This document shows, one piece after another, positions 11,637 to 17,786 of a DNA stretch of 17,786 nucleotides. The notes under the pieces are model-generated. The model saw only the letters and a program-made list of their open reading frames with translations. It was not told the DNA's origin and made no database searches. Each line of letters starts with the position of its first letter. The stretch's first letter is position 1. Source of the stretch: Rickettsiaceae bacterium 4572_127 (GTDB lineage: Bacteria > Pseudomonadota > Alphaproteobacteria > Rs-D84 > NBLK01); contig NBLK01000009.1 in the NCBI GenBank assembly GCA_002084505.1, positions 1-17,786 on the forward strand, given 5' to 3'. Position numbers and translations under genes: made by a program.

Positions 11637-13871
11637 ATGGAAAAAGAATTAGCCGTTATTCGTGATGAACAATTAGCAGATGCACTTTCTAAAAGATACT
11701 TAGAATATGCTCTGTCTTCAATTGTATCTCGCTCGTTACCTGATGTTCGAGATGGATTAAAACCTGTGCATCGTCGTCTATTATTCGCTATGCGAGAGTT
11801 AAAACTAAATCCGAAATCAGGATTTAAAAAATGTGCTAGGGTTGTTGGAGATGTTATTGGTAAATATCATCCGCATGGAGATGTTGCAGTTTATGATGCT
11901 ATGGTTCGTCTTTCTCAGTCGTTTTCAGTTCGTTATCCGCTAGTTGATGGGCAGGGAAATTTTGGAAATATCGACGGAGATTCTCATGCGGCAATGCGAT
12001 ATACTGAGGCTCGTTTGACTCTTGCAGGTGATGCTTTGATGGACGGTTTAGACGAAAATACTGTTGATTTTTCTCCAACTTATGATGGAACGGAGCAAGA
12101 ACCAGTTCTGATGCCCGCCTCTTTTCCGAATCTTTTAGCTAATGGAACGAGCGGAATTGCAGTTGGAATGGCAACCAATATCCCTCCTCATAATATGGAA
12201 GAACTAGCAAATGCTTTGATACATATTTTAGAAAATCCAACGACCGAAGTATCTGATTTAATTAAATTTATTCCTGCTCCTGATTTTCCGACAGGTGGTG
12301 TTTTGCTAAATAAAAAAGAAGAAATTGCGAATGCTTATAAGACTGGGCGAGGATCTTTTACCCTAAGGTCAAAATGGGAAAAAGAAGATTTACAGTATGG
12401 AAATTATCAAATAATTATTACTGAGATTCCTTTTGGGATTCAAAAATCACGATTAATTGAAAAAATAGCTCATTTGCTTGAAGATAAAAAACTACCTATG
12501 GTTGCCGATATTCGTGATGAATCTGCGGAAGATATTCGCGTTGTGATTGAGCCAAAAAATCGCACTATGGATCCTAATATGGTGATGGGACATTTGTTTA
12601 AAGTTTCTGATTTGCAAATTAGTTTTCACTTAAATATGACCGTTTTAGATTCTGTTTGCACTCCACGAGAAATGTCTCTTTTGGAAGTTTTGCAGGCTTA
12701 TATAACTCATAGAAAAATTGTTTTACAACGACGCACTCAATTTCGTTTGGGGAATGTTGATAGGCGACTTGAAATTTTAGAAGGGCTTTTGAAGGCCTAC
12801 CTAAATCTCGATGAAGTTATAAAAATAATTCGTGAAAATGATGAGGCAAAACCATTGCTTATAAAAGCATTTGATTTGACAGATTTGCAGGCTGATTCGA
12901 TTCTAAATATGCGATTGAGATCTTTGAGAAAACTTGAAGAAATGCAAATTTCAAAGGAGCAAAAAGACCTTAGCGAAGAAAAATCTAAATTAGAAAAATT
13001 ACTAGGCTCAGATGCTCGTCAAAAAACAAAATTAAAATCCGAATTTAACGAATTGATAAAAGTTTTTGGTAAAAAAACAGAACTAGGAAAAAGGCGAACT
13101 GAGCTTGTAGATTCTTTTGATGCTCCATCAAATATATCGCTAGAACAATTTATAGAAAAAGAACCGCTCACAGTTTTAATTTCTAAACGCGGTTGGATTC
13201 GTTGTATGAAAGGCCATCAAGATTTATCTCAGGATTTTAGTTTCAAAGACGGTGATTCGAAAAAATTTGCTATTCATTGTTTGACTACGGATAAGTTGAT
13301 TTTAGTTTCAACAGCAGGAAGATTTTTTACTCTTGATGCGAATGATTTACCTGGTGGGCGAGGTTTTGGAGAGCCATTACGGATGCGAGTTGATTTAGAA
13401 AATGACTCTGATTTTACTAATTTCTTTGTATATAATAAAACGGCTGATTTGCTTTGCGTTGCGACGAATGGTTATGGATTTAGGGTTAAAGCGGAAGGTG
13501 TTTCGGCTCATACTCGTTCAGGAAAAACAATAATGAATCTTGCTAATGGAGCGAAATGTTTTAATGTTTACGAACTAAAAAAAGACGAAGATCACATTGC
13601 TGTTCTTGGAAATCACAGAAAATTATTGATATTTAAAACTGAGGAAATTCCATTTGTTTCAAGGGGGAAAGGTGTTATTTTACAAAAATTTAGAAATGAA
13701 AAAACTGAAATTTCAGATGTTTTATCTTTCAATGGCGAAAATGGATTTTATTGGGAAACAGGTCGTGGAAAAACTAGCCTAAAAGATTTTAGACTATGGC
13801 TTGGAAAACGAGCTAGCGTCGGACGAACCCCACCGACTGGATTTCCTAGAAAAAATAAATTTAAGGGATAA
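11637..13871 (+). CDS. parC: DNA topoisomerase IV subunit A
   Basis: A 744-residue type IIA topoisomerase subunit that decatenates replicated chromosomes together with ParE. The N-terminal breakage-reunion domain has SLPDVRDGLKPVHRR (33-47), GKYHPHGD, and AAMRYTEARL with the catalytic tyrosine near 122. The tower and coiled-coil region follow, with a degenerate C-terminal beta-pinwheel (about 500-744). The C-terminal domain lacks an obvious GyrA-box, and the protein is shorter than GyrA, so ParC fits better. At the quinolone-binding position, usually Ser or Thr after HPHGD, this protein has Val, followed by AVYDAMVR. The methylase gene begins 2 nt after its stop. Confidence 0.9.
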   Translation: MEKELAVIRDEQLADALSKRYLEYALSSIVSRSLPDVRDGLKPVHRRLLFAMRELKLNPKSGFKKCARVVGDVIGKYHPHGDVAVYDAMVRLSQSFSVRYPLVDGQGNFGNIDGDSHAAMRYTEARLTLAGDALMDGLDENTVDFSPTYDGTEQEPVLMPASFPNLLANGTSGIAVGMATNIPPHNMEELANALIHILENPTTEVSDLIKFIPAPDFPTGGVLLNKKEEIANAYKTGRGSFTLRSKWEKEDLQYGNYQIIITEIPFGIQKSRLIEKIAHLLEDKKLPMVADIRDESAEDIRVVIEPKNRTMDPNMVMGHLFKVSDLQISFHLNMTVLDSVCTPREMSLLEVLQAYITHRKIVLQRRTQFRLGNVDRRLEILEGLLKAYLNLDEVIKIIRENDEAKPLLIKAFDLTDLQADSILNMRLRSLRKLEEMQISKEQKDLSEEKSKLEKLLGSDARQKTKLKSEFNELIKVFGKKTELGKRRTELVDSFDAPSNISLEQFIEKEPLTVLISKRGWIRCMKGHQDLSQDFSFKDGDSKKFAIHCLTTDKLILVSTAGRFFTLDANDLPGGRGFGEPLRMRVDLENDSDFTNFFVYNKTADLLCVATNGYGFRVKAEGVSAHTRSGKTIMNLANGAKCFNVYELKKDEDHIAVLGNHRKLLIFKTEEIPFVSRGKGVILQKFRNEKTEISDVLSFNGENGFYWETGRGKTSLKDFRLWLGKRASVGRTPPTGFPRKNKFKG

Positions 13872-13873
13872 TT

Positions 13874-15158
13874 ATGAAAATAGAAAAAGCAATAAAAGAA
13901 AAAGGGAGAGTTTATACACCTGATTATATTGTGAAAAACATATTAGATTCTATTGATTACAATTCGGACATTTTACAAGAACATATCATAGATAATTCTT
14001 GTGGAGATGGTGCTTTTTTAATAGAAGTTGTGAAAAGATATTGTGAAGATTTTACAAAAACCCAAAATAATTTAGAAGACTTAAAAAAAGACTTAGAAAC
14101 TTACATCCACGGAATTGAAATAAACGAATTAGAATCTCAAAAATGCATTGAAAATTTAAATAAAGTTGTTGCAAAGTTTTCTGTTTCAAATGTGAATTGG
14201 GATATTATTTCTGCTAATACTTTATCTGTTGAAAAATATAATAATAAAATGTCTTTTGTAGTTGGGAATCCGCCTTATGTTAGAGTACACAATTTCTCAA
14301 AAGATTATGATTTAATAAAAAAGTTTTCTTTTGCTAAATCGGGAATGACAGATTTATATATTGTGTTTTTTGAAATAGGTTTTAATATGCTTTCTAAAAA
14401 TGGAAAAATGTCTTTGATTACTCCAAGTTCTTGGCTAACTAGTAAGGCAGGAAGAGATTTGCGAGAATATATTTATGTAAAACAAAGTCTAAAAAAGATA
14501 ATAGATTTAGAACATTTTCAACCCTTTGAAACGGCGACTACTTATTGTTTGATTTCTGTTTTTGAAAAAGAAATTTCAAATAATGAAGTAAGTTTTTATG
14601 CCTATAATTCTACTTTGAAAAAACCAAGTTTTGTTTCTAATCTTTTGTATAAAGACATTTTAATTCAAAATAATTTCTACTTTAATAGCAATAAAATTTT
14701 AGAAACTTTGAAAGCTATAAACAATAATTTTTCTTCTAAGCAAAAAAATATAGAGGTGAAAAATGGGTTTGCAACTTTATGTGATAAAGTTTTTATAGCT
14801 GATTTTTCCGATTTAGAAAACACGATAGACATATTAAAAGGCTCTCGTGGTAAATGGAAAAAATGTATTTATCCTTACACTAAAAACGGAAAACCAATAG
14901 AGCTTGCTGAGATAAAAAAAACTTCTCCAAAGTTGTATGATTTTTTGCAAAAGAACATATATTTTATCTGATTTTTCTTTTAAAGAAATTGAAAATGTTG
15001 TAAAAACAGAAAGTTTTATGAATTACATTAAAAGCCTAAAAAAATATAAAAGCGGAGGTTATTATACTTTTTCATCTCTTGATTTAAAAAAATATTTGAT
15101 ACATAAATTAGAAAGGAACGAAAATGTTGAACAAGAACTTTTTGAAAGCACTAACTAA
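13874..15158 (+). pseudogene. Type II N6-adenine DNA methyltransferase, frameshifted and internally deleted
   Basis: The first ORF (13874-14971, 365 codons) is a gamma-type adenine methylase: GRVYTPDYIVKNIL (11-24), SAM motif I NSCGDGAF (41-48) and catalytic NPPYVRV (132-138). It stops just after LYDFLQKN. The expected C-terminal end (YILSDFSFKEIENV, then YKSGGYYTFSSLDL) lies in a different frame and continues to a stop at 15158. From memory of the family, a stretch of the target-recognition domain with a conserved GR-Q region should lie between these parts, so I infer a deletion not divisible by three. The catalytic domain is intact; sequence recognition is probably lost. A strong ribosome site (AAGGG) lies in the end of parC. 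It is very AT-rich and likely acquired. Confidence 0.75.
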
Positions 15159-15825
15159 TTCATTTCAAACATACTTAAAAACAGGAGCAAGAAGTAATGA
15201 GAAATTAAAAATTTTACATGGACGAATTGCTAATGACATAAATTCAATTCTTGGAAAGGATTATAAAATTCATTCTCTGGGTTTTGCTGAAGGAAAAGAA
15301 ATAAAAATCCAAGGCAGATATATAAACAAAGCGGTTGATTTGACCATAAAACATAAAGAGAAAATTATAGCAGGAATTGCGGTTAAGTTTGTTATGAGCA
15401 ATTATTCACAGAACTCAAATAATTATTTTGAAAATATGCTTGGAGAAACAGCAAATATAAAATGTGCAAAGATTCCTTATTTTCAGATTCTGATTCTGCC
15501 TAATGAATTGCCGTATTATAAAAGCAATGGAAAGATTTCAAAGATAGAAAAAATTACAGAAACTAACTTAAAAAAATATGTTGTTTTGTCGCAAGATAAT
15601 GAGACAGAGTATTTTCACACTCCAACAAAAACATTATTGTACTTGATTAAAATGCCTAAGTTTGATATAAAGAAAGTTACAAATAAAAACCAATATACGA
15701 AGAAGTTTTTGAAACTTAAAATAAAAGATTTTGCAAAAATTGAAGTTAATTTCGGAAGCAGTATTATAGCAAACGACTACACAACATTTATTACAAAAGT
15801 CACACATTATATAAAAAGTATATAG
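15124..15825 (+). CDS. Type II restriction endonuclease
   Basis: A 233-residue ORF overlapping the methylase remnant, with its own site (AGGAACG) before ATG 15124. It resembles REases encoded beside this methylase type: RSNEKLKILHGRIANDIN (23-40), LGFAEGKEIKIQGRY (52-66), VDLTI (71-75), AVKFVMSNYSQNSNNYFENM (86-105) and LGETANIKC (106-114). A PD-(D/E)xK-like core can be proposed (E59, D72, K88), although the residue two before K88 is Ala rather than acidic. The ORF is undamaged while its partner methylase is broken. The recognition sequence is unknown. Confidence 0.7.
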   Translation: MLNKNFLKALTNSFQTYLKTGARSNEKLKILHGRIANDINSILGKDYKIHSLGFAEGKEIKIQGRYINKAVDLTIKHKEKIIAGIAVKFVMSNYSQNSNNYFENMLGETANIKCAKIPYFQILILPNELPYYKSNGKISKIEKITETNLKKYVVLSQDNETEYFHTPTKTLLYLIKMPKFDIKKVTNKNQYTKKFLKLKIKDFAKIEVNFGSSIIANDYTTFITKVTHYIKSI

Positions 15826-15833
15826 GAGAAAAA

Positions 15834-16547
15834 ATGAAACAATTTTCAAACAATGTAGCGGTTATGGTAGAGGCTTGTCAGAAGGTTTCAACTAGACTTC
15901 GTCGGGATTTCGGAGAGATTGAAAATCTACAAAACAGCCCAAACGGAGCAAATTCATTTGTGCAAAGAGCAATAGAAAGAACTAAAGATTTTATTCTAAA
16001 ATCGCTTCAATTCGCTCGTCCAAAATATAGTATATTTGCAGATAATCAAAAGGAAATTCAAGGAAGCGACATCGCTCATTCGTTTTTAATTCAAACAATT
16101 AGTGGGGTAAATTCTTTTCTACATGGTCTAAATGGGTTTAGAATTTTAATTAGTTTAGAAGAGCAGAAAAAAGTTATCACTAGTCTTATTTTTGATCCAA
16201 TTACAGATGCAAACTTTGTTGCTGAAATCGGAAAAGGAGCATTTTTATACAGTCCATATCGCTCACAACGACTACGAGTTTCTCGCAGAGATGCTAACTT
16301 TTTCTTTGGAACAAATTGTGAAAATAACGAAAGTTTTCAATATAAAACAGATGCGGTTGCAGAACTAATTACAGGTGTTTGTTCTGGAAAATTTGATGCA
16401 ATTGTTTTAAGCGATTTAACAAAAGCAGAAGAAAAAACAGCAGAAATTTTTATAAATGAGTCAGGTGGAAAGTTTGAAAAAATAGGTGATAAAATAGTGC
16501 TTTCTTCAATGTCAGCCTTACATACGGTGAAAAATGAAATTTCTTAA
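15834..16547 (+). CDS. suhB: SuhB/inositol monophosphatase-family pseudoenzyme
   Basis: A 237-residue protein that aligns along its length with SuhB: RLRRDFGEIENLQ (21-33), ARPKYSIFAD, FLHGLNGFRILISLEEQKK, LIFDPITDANFVAEIGKGAF and INESGGKF. The metal ligands are lost. The DPLDG motif reads QTISG, the EE of the first motif reads DN, and the C-terminal Asp of WD is replaced by Glu. It should therefore be catalytically dead as a phosphatase. E. coli SuhB has a separate role with Nus factors in rRNA transcription that does not need catalysis. I infer that this role could explain retention. It has a good ribosome site (AGGAG) and overlaps the next gene by 14 nt. Confidence 0.85.
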   Translation: MKQFSNNVAVMVEACQKVSTRLRRDFGEIENLQNSPNGANSFVQRAIERTKDFILKSLQFARPKYSIFADNQKEIQGSDIAHSFLIQTISGVNSFLHGLNGFRILISLEEQKKVITSLIFDPITDANFVAEIGKGAFLYSPYRSQRLRVSRRDANFFFGTNCENNESFQYKTDAVAELITGVCSGKFDAIVLSDLTKAEEKTAEIFINESGGKFEKIGDKIVLSSMSALHTVKNEIS

Positions 16548-17088
16548 ATATCTTTTTTTTCTATTGCCTTTTTCAGTTTCTGCATTAATCATTCCTAATG
16601 AAAATACTCCTTTTTTTGACTTTATTTCTAATACGCCAAAAGTTGCTAATCCGATTCGCTATGATGTGATTTTTGATGATAAAGGTGAAGCAAAATTAGT
16701 TGAAAATTCGCAAAATGAAACTGAAGAAATTGAGGAAAATTCTTCTTCTGCTGAATTAGAAAAAGTTCCCGAAACTCTTTCTTCGCAAACCTTTTCTTTT
16801 TCTCCAAAACAAAAAACAATTTCTCAACAGGCTAAAAAACTTATTCAAAATCTTTCGGATAAAATGAAAATAAATAAAAAATCTAAATTAACGATTACTT
16901 TGTTTTTCTATAATGGGACAGGATTTGAAACGGCTGAGTCAAAAAGATTGGCACTAAAAAGATCGCTAGCAATAAAAAAAGAATTGAAGAAATACAACAT
17001 AGAAGCTATGCGAATTTTCATTCAAATAAAAGAGACCGCGACAAAACACACTAGTCACATCGCACAAATTTTACTAAAAGAAATTTAA
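16534..17088 (+). CDS. Exported protein with degenerate OmpA-like C-terminal domain
   Basis: A 184-residue protein with an N-terminal signal peptide (MKFLKYLFFLLPFSVSA). An acidic, Ser/Glu-rich spacer (about 55-85) follows. The C-terminal part (about 95-184) has the OmpA-like order: KLTITLFFY strand, SKRLALKRSLAIKKELKKYNIE helix, MRIFIQI strand and a final HTSHIAQILL strand. In canonical OmpA domains the helix precedes the diaminopimelate-binding Asp and Arg; here those residues are not clear. Peptidoglycan binding is therefore uncertain. It is translationally coupled to suhB and followed by an outer-membrane barrel gene, suggesting an envelope role. Confidence 0.65.
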   Translation: MKFLKYLFFLLPFSVSALIIPNENTPFFDFISNTPKVANPIRYDVIFDDKGEAKLVENSQNETEEIEENSSSAELEKVPETLSSQTFSFSPKQKTISQQAKKLIQNLSDKMKINKKSKLTITLFFYNGTGFETAESKRLALKRSLAIKKELKKYNIEAMRIFIQIKETATKHTSHIAQILLKEI

Positions 17089-17139
17089 CACTTGATTTTG
17101 TTTAATAAGTTGGGTAATTTTTTATAAAAAGGAGTTATT

Positions 17140-17786
17140 ATGAAAAAATATTTATTATTAGCAATTATGATTGTATCGCCAGTTTTTGCTCAATCGGAAG
17201 AGCTGTCTAGCACTAGAAAATTTACTGAACAAAAACCACTCATTTCAAATGAGATTAAACCTTTGCCACCTATAAAAGAAGAGTTTCAAGATAAAGAAGA
17301 ATTGCGAAAAGAATCACATCATCAATTAGGAGTTTCTGCAAGCACTTTTGGTTTTGGAGTTTATTATAAATACGGATTTGGATCAAATAATTTTTGGTTA
17401 TCGCGAATGGAACTAAAGGCTAGTTATGATCACTTTGGGCAAACAGAACAAGATATGGTTTTAGGTGATGATACTACTTTTGAAATGGACGAACTCACTT
17501 ATACTGTTGGACTAGAAAGTGATGTAGCAGGATTAGCTGTTGATTTTTATCCTTTTAGAAGAGGTTCTGTTTTTCATTTATCTTTTGGAGCATATAATAC
17601 TAAATACTTATTTAAAACTCATGCTTGGATTAAAGATTCTCATACTTTCGAAGTTGGAGAAGAAACACTAACCGTTAATGGGCGAGTTGATGCTTATGGA
17701 GATATTGAATGGGATTCTCCTATTGCTCCTTATTTAGGAATCGGTTTTGATGCGACTTTATTTGCTGGAATCACATTAGGATTGGA
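17140..17786 (+). CDS. Outer-membrane beta-barrel protein, 3' end outside window
   Basis: 215 codons are visible. It starts at ATG 17140 with a strong AAAAAGGAG site. The signal peptide MKKYLLLAIMIVSPVFA probably cleaves after VFA. A charged linker (about 20-60, KPLPPIKEEFQ) precedes alternating hydrophobic/polar strands with many aromatics (LGVSASTFGFGVYYKYGFG, VDFYPFRRGSVFHLSFGAYN, APYLGIGFDATLFAGITLGL), typical of OMP barrels. No specific family is recognised. It is probably a pore, adhesin or structural protein, and transcription could continue from the parC-suhB cluster. Confidence 0.75.
   Translation, partial: MKKYLLLAIMIVSPVFAQSEELSSTRKFTEQKPLISNEIKPLPPIKEEFQDKEELRKESHHQLGVSASTFGFGVYYKYGFGSNNFWLSRMELKASYDHFGQTEQDMVLGDDTTFEMDELTYTVGLESDVAGLAVDFYPFRRGSVFHLSFGAYNTKYLFKTHAWIKDSHTFEVGEETLTVNGRVDAYGDIEWDSPIAPYLGIGFDATLFAGITLGL

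Noticed and set aside
14935..14975. Programmed -1 frameshift on T TTT TTG in the methylase
   Set aside because: The downstream methylase end is in the +1 frame; the -1 frame reaches a stop soon after.

Overview
The window comes from a low-GC bacterium, most likely an alphaproteobacterium. The best marker is gcrA, an alphaproteobacterial cell-cycle regulator whose N-terminal helix-turn-helix and C-terminal CHWPMGDPRDPDF block are both recognisable. The ParC, bL31, TatB, RbfA, SuhB-like and OmpA-like proteins fit that placement. Genes are tightly packed, with many 1-8 nt overlaps. Nothing looks like a prophage, and there is no CRISPR array. No species can be named from sequence reading alone.

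Layout, left to right. (a) 1-1000: the start of a minus-strand exported protein (1-110), preceded by a folded leader RNA with its own promoter and an intrinsic terminator (about 138-334). Then about 550 bases hold no convincing gene, followed by minus-strand tRNA-Lys(UUU). (b) 1086-2981: a single ORF fusing phosphoglycerate kinase to the NG domain of the SRP receptor FtsY, convergent and stop-to-stop with tatB and rbfA. (c) 3859-5256: tRNA-Leu with the unusual anticodon AAG, a class D beta-lactamase 27 nt downstream, and a HAD phosphatase. (d) 5295-7882: an OmpR-type response regulator and an EnvZ-type histidine kinase separated by a MNT/HEPN (MntA/HepT-like) toxin-antitoxin pair. All four genes overlap at their stop/start codons. 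(e) 7883-8089: a small element bounded by 22-bp perfect inverted repeats at a convergent gene junction. (f) 8072-11467: a minus-strand six-gene operon rpmE-gcrA-(tail-anchored coiled-coil protein)-tadA-(glycosyltransferase-like)-(exported thermonuclease), driven by one good promoter. (g) 11637-17786: plus-strand parC, a type II restriction-modification pair whose methylase is broken, a SuhB-family protein that has lost its catalytic metal ligands, an OmpA-like exported protein, and a partial outer-membrane barrel.

How the parts work together. Most genes are housekeeping: translation (rpmE, rbfA, tRNAs, tadA), secretion (ftsY, tatB), glycolysis (pgk), chromosome decatenation (parC) and cell-cycle control (gcrA). 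Accessory pieces are inserted into tight operons without breaking them: MNT/HEPN inside the two-component operon and the R-M pair between parC and suhB. The most unusual items are the Pgk-FtsY fusion, the embedded toxin-antitoxin pair, the SuhB pseudoenzyme, the tRNA-Leu(AAG)/TadA combination and the attenuator-like leader RNA. All calls come from reading motifs by eye; no database search was run.
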